From positions 1 through 64,000 of the forward strand of contig CAJKRG010000007.1 of NCBI GenBank assembly GCA_905202215.1: 64,000 nucleotides of DNA, given 5' to 3'. Below the pieces are notes generated by a model. That model was not told where the DNA came from, did no database searches, and saw only the letters and a program-made list of their open reading frames with translations. Below are positions 32,034-41,498 of this stretch, piece after piece. The DNA is from an uncultured Porphyromonadaceae bacterium (GTDB lineage: Bacteria; Bacteroidota; Bacteroidia; Bacteroidales; Muribaculaceae). A program made the translations under genes and the position numbers. Each line of letters starts with the position of its first letter. Positions within the stretch are counted from its first letter, which is position 1.

Positions 32034-34127
32034 TTATTCTTCTGAAGTTGCTGAATCGCTGTAATCGTCGGGTAGATTTCCGTTATCGTCGAGGAGGTCG
32101 CAGATATCGCCGTCCACACGCGCGATTTCGATTAGATCGGGTTTCTTTTTGATGGCGTTGGCCAGGTGGGTGCCGGCTTCGACGAAGAGATAGGCGTTGC
32201 TGATGTCGGCATTTGCCATGCGGTTTGCCGCTATGGCTTTAACGTATTCTTCTTCAGCGCTGTCGCCAAGTTTGAGCGCTTTTTCGAGTGCGCGCTGGTC
32301 ATCTTTCAGCGCCAGCAGCATCAGCACTTCATTGAAGGGCGATTCTTCGGCTATTTCCTGAAGAACGGACGAATACCGTCCGTTGAGGGCCGAGCAATAG
32401 ATTTTTGCCTTGTGATACTGGGGCAGGTCGGGCATTTCGTAGAGAAGCGAGTCGGCATAGCTGAAGTGGTTTGCCGCCATGCTGGCCACAGCGAGATTAT
32501 GACGTGCTTCCTGCGGCATTTTTTTGAGTCGGCTCCAGTCGGCGAAGAAGGGTCGCAGTATGTTCTCGTCGGCACGGTCTCCGTCGATCATGCTTGCCGT
32601 AAGGTCGGATGCGGCTGTTATGAAATCGGGGTGTACCTCGAGGGCGCGGCGCATGATTTCTTCACGTGCGGCAGTATCGGCAGTCTCTGTATAGTGTTTC
32701 CAGAAGTGATATTTCGACAGCGATTTGTAGTCGCTTTCGTAAAGTTCGGCTATTTCCTCTTCGGTGAGCGGTCGGTAGCGCGACGATACGATGTGGTATT
32801 CAACCTTGCGGAGTTTCGGCAGATACTGGTCGGCCAGCATTTTATAGAAGGAGAGCTTGCGGATGAGTATTGACTGGCGGTCGGGATTGCCCTTGTTTGC
32901 CGATATTATCCTTGCGATCGCATCTGCCTCGCTGTCGTGACCGTCGGCACGGAGAAGCTCCTCGACTTGACTCCAGCTTGCCACGTTGGCGTTGTGGTTT
33001 ATTGTCGCATTGCGTCGTGCGGATGCCGGAACAGATGTCATTATACGGTCCAGAGCCGATTTCATTCGGTTTTCGGCAAGCGCCTTGTTGGTCTGATATG
33101 AGCCTTCCGGTGATGCCGTACCGGTAATGGTAAAGCTTTTGAGCACCATGTCGGGATCGGCCTGGATAGCCCGGAACTCATCAAGCATTTTTTCCATCTC
33201 GGCGGCGTTGTTGCCGAGAGAGAGGTCAAGGTTGGACTTGCCCACATTGAACACCAGTTTTACCTCTCCGCTGGCATCCCGTAGCTGTACTTCGGGCTTT
33301 GGAATAAAATTCTCGTCGGTGAGCACGATGCCGTTGAGTGAGTATGACAGGAATCTGAGCGGATTTTTGGTGCCGCGGGCAATCTGGGTGGTATCGGTAT
33401 ATATGATTTTGTTGTAGTTTTCCATCGACGACATGACCACACACAGGAAATCATGCTTTGGATTGTCGACATGCAGTTTGTCTACTATATATATGGTGTC
33501 GTCGGTGCGTCGGCTGCTTTGCTTCACCTGCACGAAATTGTGAAGAGGATCTTTTTCACCGTCCCAGTCAAGCATTCGGCGCTGGGTGATATCGTATCGG
33601 CGTCCGTCGAAAACCACGGGCTTGAGATAGTTTATGGTCTTGGTCGTGACATTGTAGATTGCCGGCTGGATTATCATTCGGGCATTGGACGAAAATAATC
33701 GATGCGGTATTTTGGCAAATGTCTTGAGCGATATCTCGTTGCCTTCGAGTATCAGATCGGCCGGGGGTAGTTCGAGACCTTTGTTCTGATTTTTTCCGGT
33801 GACCACCACCTCACGCAGGCTCTGGGCATCGGGAAAAAGAGCAACGTCTATCTGCAGGCGTCCCGAGACGGGTTCCTCAAGGTCTTTACAGCCAAGGACT
33901 GCGAAGAGTAGTGTCGCGTTTTCATCAACGGTGACATCGTATTCGCCATAGGCGTTGGTGCTGCCGAGTAGCTTGTCGTTTTCGGCATTGAATATAAGCA
34001 CACCTTCGATAGGTGTGCCTGGACCTTGCTGAACCACTTTGCCGCGTACGTTGAGGTCGGCGGCTGCACCCACGACAGGATAGGCGCAGAGCAATGCAAG
34101 GCTTAGGTATTTACAGATGCGGTTCAC
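32034..34127 (-). CDS. Hybrid envelope protein: SusC-like N-terminal module, OmpA-like domain, helical repeats
   Basis: A 697-residue exported protein with a GTG start (34127), chosen because it gives a signal peptide (MNRICKYLSLALLCAYPVVG) 9 nt after the previous stop. Residues ~24-105 are a carboxypeptidase-regulatory-like domain followed by REVVVTGKN, the join normally seen before the plug of SusC/TonB-dependent receptors. No TonB barrel follows. Residues ~285-365 contain an OmpA-like segment (SFTITGTASPEGSYQTNKAL, then ENRM). The remaining ~300 residues are alpha-helical and TPR-like, ending in a very acidic tail. It probably ties an outer-membrane complex to peptidoglycan (inference). 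Confidence 0.75.
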   Translation of the reverse strand: MNRICKYLSLALLCAYPVVGAAADLNVRGKVVQQGPGTPIEGVLIFNAENDKLLGSTNAYGEYDVTVDENATLLFAVLGCKDLEEPVSGRLQIDVALFPDAQSLREVVVTGKNQNKGLELPPADLILEGNEISLKTFAKIPHRLFSSNARMIIQPAIYNVTTKTINYLKPVVFDGRRYDITQRRMLDWDGEKDPLHNFVQVKQSSRRTDDTIYIVDKLHVDNPKHDFLCVVMSSMENYNKIIYTDTTQIARGTKNPLRFLSYSLNGIVLTDENFIPKPEVQLRDASGEVKLVFNVGKSNLDLSLGNNAAEMEKMLDEFRAIQADPDMVLKSFTITGTASPEGSYQTNKALAENRMKSALDRIMTSVPASARRNATINHNANVASWSQVEELLRADGHDSEADAIARIISANKGNPDRQSILIRKLSFYKMLADQYLPKLRKVEYHIVSSRYRPLTEEEIAELYESDYKSLSKYHFWKHYTETADTAAREEIMRRALEVHPDFITAASDLTASMIDGDRADENILRPFFADWSRLKKMPQEARHNLAVASMAANHFSYADSLLYEMPDLPQYHKAKIYCSALNGRYSSVLQEIAEESPFNEVLMLLALKDDQRALEKALKLGDSAEEEYVKAIAANRMANADISNAYLFVEAGTHLANAIKKKPDLIEIARVDGDICDLLDDNGNLPDDYSDSATSEE

Positions 34128-34136
34128 AGCGGTTTC

Positions 34137-34706
34137 TTATTTGAAAATGTAAGCGAACGACAGCCCGATGCGGATGGGCACAGGCTTGAAATGCGAGTAA
34201 TTTTTATGTGATGGCTCGTTATTGCTCCAGTAGTCTTTTGCACTGAGATGGGCTACACCGACACCGATTTCTGCTTCCATGTTCCAGTGGTCGCTCAGTA
34301 CGAGTGCATAGCCGTATGAAACGCCGATGCCGAATGCGTCGCCGCTTAAATGATGATCGACATGTCTGAAATGGTATGTGGCGGCTGTACCCGACAATGC
34401 AAGAAAATGGCGTGCCATGGGGCGGTTTAGCCAGTAGCGCAGTTCCGGTTCTACCCGGAAATTGGTAAACTGGTAGTTCGCTACTGAAATGTGGGTCGGA
34501 TTGGCGGCTACTCCCAGCTGGAGGCTTAGCCTTTGACTTAGGCGTGCTTCGGCCGTGAGGTTTGGCGAAAGCAAAAGCCAGTCGATGGCGTTCGTTTTAA
34601 GAGCCACACGTTGGGCCTGGGCATGCGGAGACAGAAACATTACCGCGAAGAGAAGAAGTAACCAGGACGTGTATTTCCTCAGAATCGACATTGGTGATGA
34701 ATTCAT
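34137..34706 (-). CDS. DUF3575 outer-membrane barrel-like protein
   Basis: A 189-residue protein with a signal peptide (~1-31, ending AQA). It matches DUF3575 in pattern: VALKTNAIDWLLLSPNLTAEARLSQRLSLQLGV, then FRVEPELRYWLNRP, ending RIGLSFAYIFK. The alternating strands suggest a small eight-stranded barrel. In other Bacteroidales, DUF3575 genes are often found at the head of fimbria-type loci (from memory); no fimbrillin is present here. It is first in the three-gene envelope operon. ATG 34691 is a possible alternative start. Confidence 0.8.
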   Translation of the reverse strand: MNSSPMSILRKYTSWLLLLFAVMFLSPHAQAQRVALKTNAIDWLLLSPNLTAEARLSQRLSLQLGVAANPTHISVANYQFTNFRVEPELRYWLNRPMARHFLALSGTAATYHFRHVDHHLSGDAFGIGVSYGYALVLSDHWNMEAEIGVGVAHLSAKDYWSNNEPSHKNYSHFKPVPIRIGLSFAYIFK

Positions 34707-35157
34707 ATGATAATACTTGAAAATTTTAAAATTTATAATTCTGCATTAACCATATCGACAATGGTAATGTAGTAATTCGGAAACGATTATATTGCAAATA
34801 TGACACGATAATAATTGTTCGAACAGAGACGGCGACTTATCGTCGTCGACAAGCGTAAAACATTGTTATTTACTTAAATAATGTAGTTTGTAAGAATTGA
34901 CCTTATCGGATTCGGGTGCTAAATTATGAAAAAGGACGGAGCGGTTCGGTGATTTTATCTTAAAATATGTTAATGATAACTCATGCCGGAAATATCTTTA
35001 ATATAAATATGTAAGAGATTGTGTGGTATAAATTACAACATTTTTGTACCAAAAGGCAGATCCTGAATATCGGATTCCGCATATGTTTGGATCCATCTTC
35101 CTGTATAATGGCTGTTTTTACATTTTGGCCATTACTCATATAGTTAAAGCAAATTAA
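34707..35157. other. Long AT-rich intergenic region, no gene seen
   Basis: About 450 nt between divergent transcription units, clearly more AT-rich than its flanks. It contains a 14-bp palindrome AAATTTTAAAATTT (34721-34734) near the DUF3575 start, and no convincing ORF. No good -7 box for the minus strand was found, so the envelope-operon promoter may use another sigma factor or regulator (inference). Confidence 0.5.
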
Positions 35158-35190
35158 TTTGGCAGAGGAGAAACATTTTTTGTAACTTTG
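35158..35190 (+). promoter_or_regulatory. Promoter of the PurF-like gene and valS
   Basis: TTTG (35158-35161), a 21-nt spacer, then TAACTTTG (35183-35190). The predicted leader is ~30 nt. Confidence 0.65.
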
Positions 35191-35227
35191 CACATTCATT
35201 CAGAATAGTTTCTAAGCAATTTCTACA

Positions 35228-36667
35228 ATGGGAGGTTTCTTTGGCTCGATATCCAAAAAGCCATGTGTCGATGATGTTTTCTACGGCACTGATTATCATT
35301 CGCATCTTGGCACAAAGCGTGCCGGTATAGTGACCTATGATGCTGAAAAAGGATTCAATCGTGTAATCCATAGTATCGAACGCGATTATTTCCGTTCGAA
35401 ATTCGAAGACGAGCTCGACCGCTTTGTCGGCAATCAGGGGCTCGGGGTTATAAGCGATACAGATCCACAGCCTATAATAGTCAATTCACATCTTGGACGT
35501 TATGCTGTTGTGACTGTCGCGAAAATCAATAATCTTCGCGACATAGCCGCCGAACTTTTGGCCGAACGAATGCATTTCAGTGAGCTTTCCGCCAACAACA
35601 TCAATCAGACGGAACTCGTGGCGCTCCTGATCAATATGGGTGAGTCTTTTGTCGAGGGTATAAATCTGGTATATAAGAAAATCAAGGGCTCTTGCTCCAT
35701 GCTTATCCTCACCGAAGACGGTATCATAGCCGCCCGCGACTATCTTGGACGTACTCCGATCGCAATCGGCAAAAAAGATTATGCCTATGCTGCCGCAAGC
35801 GAGACGTCGGCTTTCCCAAATCTTGATTATGAAAAGGTATATGATGTCGGCCCCGGAGAGATTGTAAAGCTGAAAGCCGACAGCATGGAAGTGCTCCGGA
35901 AAGCAGCTCCGCGCGAGCAGATATGTTCGTTCCTATGGGTATATTACGGTTTCCCTGCGAGCGATTTCGACGGAGTCAATGTAGAGGATGTCCGTGAGGC
36001 CGGCGGCCGTATCATGGGTGCCGAAGATGATGTGAAAGCCGATTGTGTATGCGGTATTCCCGATTCAGGCGTTGGGCACGCGCTCGGCTACGCGGAAGGC
36101 AAGGGAATTCCCTACCGTCGCGCCGTCCTGAAGTATACCCCGACATGGCCGCGAAGCTTTACTCCGGGGCAGCAGTCGCGCCGCGATCTGGTCGCCCGCA
36201 TGAAGCTGATCCCCAACCGGGCCATTCTCGATGGTAACAGCGTGGTTTTCTGCGACGACTCGATTGTGCGCGGCACTCAGTTGCGCGACAATGTCCGCAC
36301 TTTCTTCGATTGCGGAGCCCGCGAGGTGCATGCGCGCATATCATGCCCTCCGCTGGTATATGGCTGTCCTTTCGTAGGTTATACTTCTTCCAAAAGCGAT
36401 CTCGAACTTATCACACGGCGCATAATACGCGATTTCGAAGGTGACCCCGATGCCAAGCTTGAGCAATATGCCACTTACGGAACTCCGGAATACAAGAAAA
36501 TGGTTGAGGAAATCGCACGCCAACTGGGCCTTACTACTCTTGAATTCAGCAAGATGGAGAATATGATCCAGGCCATCGGTCTTCCGAAATGCCGCGTATG
36601 CACTCATTGTTTCGACGGCTCGAGTTATCAGCCGGACGGAGCATATGCCGAAGATCATGATAAGTAA
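35228..36667 (+). CDS. PurF-like amidophosphoribosyltransferase with a degraded glutaminase site
   Basis: A 479-residue protein with the PurF layout: a class II glutaminase-like N-terminal half and a phosphoribosyltransferase C-terminal half with the PRPP loop VVFCDDSIVRGTQL (~338-351). PurF normally begins MCGxxG with Cys as nucleophile; this begins MGGFFG. The usual RYxT and HNGNLxN glutaminase motifs are also unrecognisable. Cysteines in ISCPPLVYGCPF and KCRVCTHCF lie where Fe-S ligands occur in Bacillus-type PurF. It may use free ammonia or do a different reaction. A normal purF is expected elsewhere in the genome. It precedes valS by 46 nt. Confidence 0.8.
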   Translation: MGGFFGSISKKPCVDDVFYGTDYHSHLGTKRAGIVTYDAEKGFNRVIHSIERDYFRSKFEDELDRFVGNQGLGVISDTDPQPIIVNSHLGRYAVVTVAKINNLRDIAAELLAERMHFSELSANNINQTELVALLINMGESFVEGINLVYKKIKGSCSMLILTEDGIIAARDYLGRTPIAIGKKDYAYAAASETSAFPNLDYEKVYDVGPGEIVKLKADSMEVLRKAAPREQICSFLWVYYGFPASDFDGVNVEDVREAGGRIMGAEDDVKADCVCGIPDSGVGHALGYAEGKGIPYRRAVLKYTPTWPRSFTPGQQSRRDLVARMKLIPNRAILDGNSVVFCDDSIVRGTQLRDNVRTFFDCGAREVHARISCPPLVYGCPFVGYTSSKSDLELITRRIIRDFEGDPDAKLEQYATYGTPEYKKMVEEIARQLGLTTLEFSKMENMIQAIGLPKCRVCTHCFDGSSYQPDGAYAEDHDK

Positions 36668-36713
36668 AAATCTCCTGTTCTCCTAATCACAAAAATTCAT
36701 AACATCCTAAATA

Positions 36714-39401
36714 ATGAACGAGATACCTCAGAAATATAATCCGGCCGATGTGGAAGACAAATGGTATGCCTACTGGCTGGAGAACGATCTGTTCAGTTCG
36801 AAACCCGATCCTGAGCGCGAGCCTTATACCATCGTGATTCCTCCGCCAAACGTTACGGGCGTCCTTCACATGGGCCATATGCTCAATAACACTATTCAGG
36901 ATATTCTTGTGCGACGTGCGCGCATGCAAGGCAAAAACGCCCTGTGGGTCCCCGGCACTGATCATGCTTCGATTTCGACTGAAACCAAAGTTATCGCCAA
37001 ACTTGCCGCTGAAGGTATCCGTAAGACCGAGCTCACCAGGGAGGAATTCCTCAAACATGCATGGGAATGGACTGAAAAACATGGAGGTATCATTCTTAAG
37101 CAGCTCCGGAAACTCGGCGCTTCATGCGACTGGGACCGTACCGCCTTCACTATGGACGAGAGCCGAAGCGAGAGTGTGCTGAAAGTCTTTGTTGATCTCT
37201 ACGACAAAGGTCTCATTTATCGCGATCTGCGCATGGTAAACTGGGATCCCCAGAACCGTACCGCGATAAGCGACGACGAAGTGTTCTTCGTTCAGGAACA
37301 GAGCAAGCTTTATTATCTCAGATATTATCTGGCCGAGGAGCCTGCCGTGCTTGAGGGGCCCGAAGGTTCCGTTGTGCATACCGACGCCGAAGGCCGCCAT
37401 TATGCCCTCGTAGCTACAACGCGTCCCGAGACTATTATGGGCGATACCGCCATGTGCATTAATCCAAAGGATCCCAAGAACGCATGGCTCAAGGGACGTA
37501 AGGTGATTGTGCCTCTGGTCGGTCGTGTGATTCCCGTAATTGAGGATCGCTACGTCGATATAGAGTTCGGCACCGGCTGTCTGAAGGTGACGCCGGCTCA
37601 TGACAAGAACGACTACATGCTCGGCAAGACACATAATCTGGAGACCATCGACATCTTTAATGAAGATGCCACCGTTTCGGAGGCTGCCGGAATGTATGTC
37701 GGAATGGACCGCTTTGCCGTCCGCGAACAGATTGCCAAGGATCTCGCTGAGGCCGGTCTGCTCGAAAAGGTAGAGGACTATGTGAACAATATCGGCCTCT
37801 CCGAGCGCACCAAGGTGCCCGTGGAACCGCGTCTTTCTTTGCAGTGGTTTGTGAAGATGAAACACTTTGCCGAAGAAAGTCTCGCTCCTGTAATGGACGA
37901 TATAATCCGCTTTGTGCCCGAAAAATACAAGACCACATATCGCTTGTGGCTGGAAAATATACAGGACTGGTGTATAAGCCGTCAGCTCTGGTGGGGTCAC
38001 CGTATACCAGCCTATTTCTATGACGACGGATCCGACGAAGAACGATATGTCGTCGCTCTTTCTCCCGAAGAGGCGCTGGTGAAAGCCCGTGCCCGGAGCG
38101 GCCTCGACCTTAAGGCCGAAGATCTGCGACAGGATCCCGATGCGCTCGATACATGGTTCTCGTCATGGCTGTGGCCTATCACGCTTTTCGACGGAATCAA
38201 CAATCCCGGCAATGAGGAAATAAATTATTACTATCCTACAGCTACGCTCGTCACCGGTCCCGACATCATTTTCTTCTGGGTGGCCCGCATGATCATGGCC
38301 GGTTACGAATATATCGGCAAGCAGCCTTTCAACAATGTATATTTTACAGGCATCGTGCGCGACTCTCTTGGTCGCAAGATGTCGAAGATGCTTGGTAACT
38401 CGCCCGATCCGCTCGAACTTATCGCTAAATTCGGCGCCGACGGTGTCCGCATGGGTCTCATGCTTGCCGCGCCTGCCGGCAATGATATAATGTACGATGA
38501 TAAGCTCGTTGAACAGGGCCGAAATTTCTGCAACAAGATATGGAACGCTTATCGTCTCGTGCAGGGCTGGAGCTTCGAGATCGGGGCAGAGGAGCCCGAG
38601 GTCTGCAAGGTAGCGAATGCATGGTTCAAGGCAAAACTCGACAGCACGCTCGCCGAAGTAGAAGATCTTTTCGGCAAGTTCCGTCTCAGCGAGGCTCTGA
38701 TGGCTGTCTACAAGCTTTTCCGCGATGATTTTTCGTCCACTTATCTCGAGATGATCAAGCCCGAGTATGGCAAGCCTGTCGCCTGCGCCACATATCGCAG
38801 CGCTGTCGGCTTTTTCGATGCTCTTCTGCGCATGCTTCATCCTTTCATGCCTTTCATCACCGAAGAAATCTGGCAGCAGCTCGAAGTGCGCGTTCCCGGG
38901 GCCTCGATCATGTATTCCGATATGCCTGTGGCAGGCGAGGCCGATACTCATATTCTTTCCGAGATCGACTATGCGCTCGAGATTGTCAACGGCGTCCGCG
39001 GTGTGCGTGCCCGCAAGAACATACCTTCGAAAGAAGCAGTCCGTCTTCTCGTACAGGGTACACTTGCCGGACCTGTCAAGGCCGTAGTGAGCAAGCTTGC
39101 CAATGTTGGCGAGATCGTCGAGAACGCCCCCAAGGATCCGGCGGCCTCCGCGTTTATGGTCGGTACGACCGAGTTTGCCGTGCCTCAGAGCGAGAATATC
39201 GATGTCGAGGCCGAAAAAGCACGCATAAAGAAAGATATCGACTATCTCGAAGGCTTCAAGGCGTCGGTAAACAAGAAATTGTCGAACGAGCGCTTTGTCT
39301 CCAATGCCCCCGAGGCCGTAGTCGCCGCCGAGCGCAAGAAGCTTGCCGATGCCGATGCCAAACTCGAAGTGCTTCGTGCCGCTCTTCAGGCTCTTTCCTG
39401 A
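36714..39401 (+). CDS. valS: Valyl-tRNA synthetase
   Basis: An 895-residue class I synthetase. It shows PPPNVTGVLHMGHML (HIGH motif, ~37-51), the CP1 editing domain (~155-400, with TTRPETIMGDTA), tryptophan-rich WCISRQLWWGHRIP, and the KMSK loop in GRKMSKMLGNSPDP (~560). A tRNA-binding helical domain follows, then a C-terminal coiled coil (~825-895) as in bacterial ValRS. Full length. It is closed by the terminator at 39426-39479. Confidence 0.98.
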   Translation: MNEIPQKYNPADVEDKWYAYWLENDLFSSKPDPEREPYTIVIPPPNVTGVLHMGHMLNNTIQDILVRRARMQGKNALWVPGTDHASISTETKVIAKLAAEGIRKTELTREEFLKHAWEWTEKHGGIILKQLRKLGASCDWDRTAFTMDESRSESVLKVFVDLYDKGLIYRDLRMVNWDPQNRTAISDDEVFFVQEQSKLYYLRYYLAEEPAVLEGPEGSVVHTDAEGRHYALVATTRPETIMGDTAMCINPKDPKNAWLKGRKVIVPLVGRVIPVIEDRYVDIEFGTGCLKVTPAHDKNDYMLGKTHNLETIDIFNEDATVSEAAGMYVGMDRFAVREQIAKDLAEAGLLEKVEDYVNNIGLSERTKVPVEPRLSLQWFVKMKHFAEESLAPVMDDIIRFVPEKYKTTYRLWLENIQDWCISRQLWWGHRIPAYFYDDGSDEERYVVALSPEEALVKARARSGLDLKAEDLRQDPDALDTWFSSWLWPITLFDGINNPGNEEINYYYPTATLVTGPDIIFFWVARMIMAGYEYIGKQPFNNVYFTGIVRDSLGRKMSKMLGNSPDPLELIAKFGADGVRMGLMLAAPAGNDIMYDDKLVEQGRNFCNKIWNAYRLVQGWSFEIGAEEPEVCKVANAWFKAKLDSTLAEVEDLFGKFRLSEALMAVYKLFRDDFSSTYLEMIKPEYGKPVACATYRSAVGFFDALLRMLHPFMPFITEEIWQQLEVRVPGASIMYSDMPVAGEADTHILSEIDYALEIVNGVRGVRARKNIPSKEAVRLLVQGTLAGPVKAVVSKLANVGEIVENAPKDPAASAFMVGTTEFAVPQSENIDVEAEKARIKKDIDYLEGFKASVNKKLSNERFVSNAPEAVVAAERKKLADADAKLEVLRAALQALS

Positions 39402-39425
39402 TTCGTCCGAATTAAAAAAAGTTTG

Positions 39426-39479
39426 AAAGAGTCAGGATAACGGTTGCTTGACACAGCCTGTCATCCTGACTCTTTTTTT
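39426..39479 (+). terminator. Rho-independent terminator of valS
   Basis: A 13-bp perfect stem AAAGAGTCAGGAT/ATCCTGACTCTTT followed by a run of T. It ends only ~15 nt before the yaaA start codon. Confidence 0.88.
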
Positions 39480-39493
39480 CGTACTGCTTGAAA

Positions 39494-40273
39494 ATGCTCA
39501 TACTGATAGCCGAATCTAAGACCATGACACTGTGTGCCGACCCTGTGCCACAGTCCGTCTATGAAAAGCATAGGCCGCTTCTTGAAGATAAGGCCGACGA
39601 TATTATGCTTTCGCTCAGAGATGTCGATGCCGCCGCGTTGTCTAAGGCTGTCCGCATCAGTCCCCGCCTGGCTGTCGGATTGCAGCGCATGATCTATGAG
39701 TTCCCGAACAAAAGTCTCGGATCTTCTGCCATGGAGGCTTATACGGGAGTCGTGTTCCGGGCTTTTGACTACTCTTCGTTATCGTCTGATGAAAAGAGCC
39801 GTGCAACTTCCAGCGTTCGGGTGATATCTTCTCTTTACGGCTGGTTGCGTCCCGACGATATTATCAGACAGTACAGATTTGACTTTACGACTCCGCTTGC
39901 GCCGGATCGGCATCCGTTTTATGCTTATTGGCGCGATACAGTGACTGATTGTCTCCTTGAAGACATAAAACAAGGCGCCCATACCGAAGTGCTCGATCTT
40001 CTTCCCGCCGATGCGGCGAAATGCGTCGACTGGGCGCGGATCAAAACCGCTGCAGCCGTTCACAAAGTCAATTTTCGTGAAATGCACCCCGGCGGTACTT
40101 TCAAGACCCCGACAGCCAATCGCCTCAAAACACTCCGGGGCCTTCTCCTCCGGCAGATCATAACTCAAAACATTACTGATACCTGCGCTCTTTCTCGCCT
40201 ATCGTCCGACGATTATATATCCGATGCAAACCTCACCTTTATTTGCGAACGGCAAAGCGAAAGACGAAAATGA
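39494..40273 (+). CDS. yaaA: YaaA-family (DUF328) peroxide-stress protein
   Basis: A 259-residue protein starting MLILIAESKTM at ATG 39494; a TTG 6 nt upstream is not needed. Family markers are SPRLAVGLQRMI, YTGVVFRAFDY, SSLYGWLRPDDIIRQYR(F) and the C-terminal ANRLKTLRGLLLRQII. In E. coli, YaaA lowers intracellular iron during H2O2 stress. The start lies immediately after the valS terminator, so its promoter is unclear. Confidence 0.88.
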   Translation: MLILIAESKTMTLCADPVPQSVYEKHRPLLEDKADDIMLSLRDVDAAALSKAVRISPRLAVGLQRMIYEFPNKSLGSSAMEAYTGVVFRAFDYSSLSSDEKSRATSSVRVISSLYGWLRPDDIIRQYRFDFTTPLAPDRHPFYAYWRDTVTDCLLEDIKQGAHTEVLDLLPADAAKCVDWARIKTAAAVHKVNFREMHPGGTFKTPTANRLKTLRGLLLRQIITQNITDTCALSRLSSDDYISDANLTFICERQSERRK

Positions 40274-40314
40274 GAATCTTTTTCTTGAAATTTTTACTTA
40301 GATCAAAATAAACC

Positions 40315-41496
40315 ATGAATAATTCTATTGCTGCTGACCGCAGATCGTCTATTCTGCAGATGATTCCTGTGATGCTGTGCTTTTTCGCCATGGGTTTTGT
40401 CGATCTTGTAGGAACGGCATCCAACTATGTCCAGAAAGACCTCGGCCTCACCGATTCGCAGGCAAATCTCTTTCCTTCGTTGGTATTCTTCTGGTTTCTT
40501 ATATTTTCGGTGCCTACCGGAATGCTCATGAACAGGATAGGGCGCAAGAAAACAGTGCTGCTGAGTCTTGTCATAACTGTCGTGTCGCTTATATTCCCGA
40601 TTTTAGGCGACAGTTATACGGTTATGCTTGTATCGTTCTCGCTGCTCGGTATCGGCAATGCTGTAATGCAGACTTCTCTCAACCCGCTTGTCGCCAATCT
40701 TATCTGTCCCGACAAACTGGCTTCAACGCTCACTTTCGGACAGTTTGTCAAGGCGATAGCCTCATTCCTGGCTCCTGTGCTGGCCGCGTGGGGCGCTACT
40801 GCCGCTTTCACGACATTCGGTCTTGGCTGGCGCACTCTCTTTGTTATATATGGCGCCGTCTGTATCCTTTCGGTATCGGCGCTTGCCGCCACTTCTATCG
40901 AAAAGGAGCGCCCCGACCGTGCCTCGGGTGTAGCCGAATGTCTCCGCCTGTTGGGACGTCCTTTCATTCTGTTGTGTTTCATAGGCATAATGTGTCATGT
41001 CGGTATAGATGTCGGTACCAATACCACGGCTCCGAAAATCATCATGGAGCGTCTCGGACTTCCGCTTGAAGAGGCCGGTTTCGCTACAAGCGTATATTTT
41101 ATTTTCCGCACGGCCGGATGTTTCATCGGAGCATTTCTCCTTCGCTCGATGTCGGAAAAGCTTTTCTTCGGAATCAGTGTCCTGATGATGGCTGCGGCCA
41201 TGTGCATGCTTTTCGTATGCGATACTCTTACGTCGATATATGTTGCGCTGGGTCTTATCGGTTTCGGCAATTCGAATATCTTCTCTATAGTTTTCTCACA
41301 GGCAATTCTGTCGTCGCCGACGGAGAAAAACGAGGTGTCCGGTCTTATGATAATGGGACTCTTCGGCGGCACTGTATTCCCGCTCGCAATGGGGTATGCC
41401 GCTGATGCTGCCGGACAGGCCGGAGCCGTGGCCGTGATGGCGGCAGGGGTGGCGTATCTGTTGTATTATACTATTAAAATCAAAACCATTAAATAA
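40315..41496 (+). CDS. MFS sugar transporter (FHS-like)
   Basis: A 393-residue, 12-helix inner-membrane transporter. MFS signatures are NRIGRKKTVLLSL (loop 2-3, ~73-85) and SLLGIGNAVMQTSLNPLVANL (~110-130), the latter typical of the fucose/hexose (FHS) branch. It ends 2 nt before a fructokinase-like gene, so the pair probably imports and phosphorylates one sugar; fructose is the best guess from the kinase. Confidence 0.85.
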   Translation: MNNSIAADRRSSILQMIPVMLCFFAMGFVDLVGTASNYVQKDLGLTDSQANLFPSLVFFWFLIFSVPTGMLMNRIGRKKTVLLSLVITVVSLIFPILGDSYTVMLVSFSLLGIGNAVMQTSLNPLVANLICPDKLASTLTFGQFVKAIASFLAPVLAAWGATAAFTTFGLGWRTLFVIYGAVCILSVSALAATSIEKERPDRASGVAECLRLLGRPFILLCFIGIMCHVGIDVGTNTTAPKIIMERLGLPLEEAGFATSVYFIFRTAGCFIGAFLLRSMSEKLFFGISVLMMAAAMCMLFVCDTLTSIYVALGLIGFGNSNIFSIVFSQAILSSPTEKNEVSGLMIMGLFGGTVFPLAMGYAADAAGQAGAVAVMAAGVAYLLYYTIKIKTIK

Positions 41497-41498
41497 CA

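Noticed and set aside
34981..35199. A 72-codon minus-strand ORF in the AT-rich intergenic region
   Set aside because: No family, no promoter, and it overlaps the predicted promoter of the PurF-like gene; composition looks non-coding.
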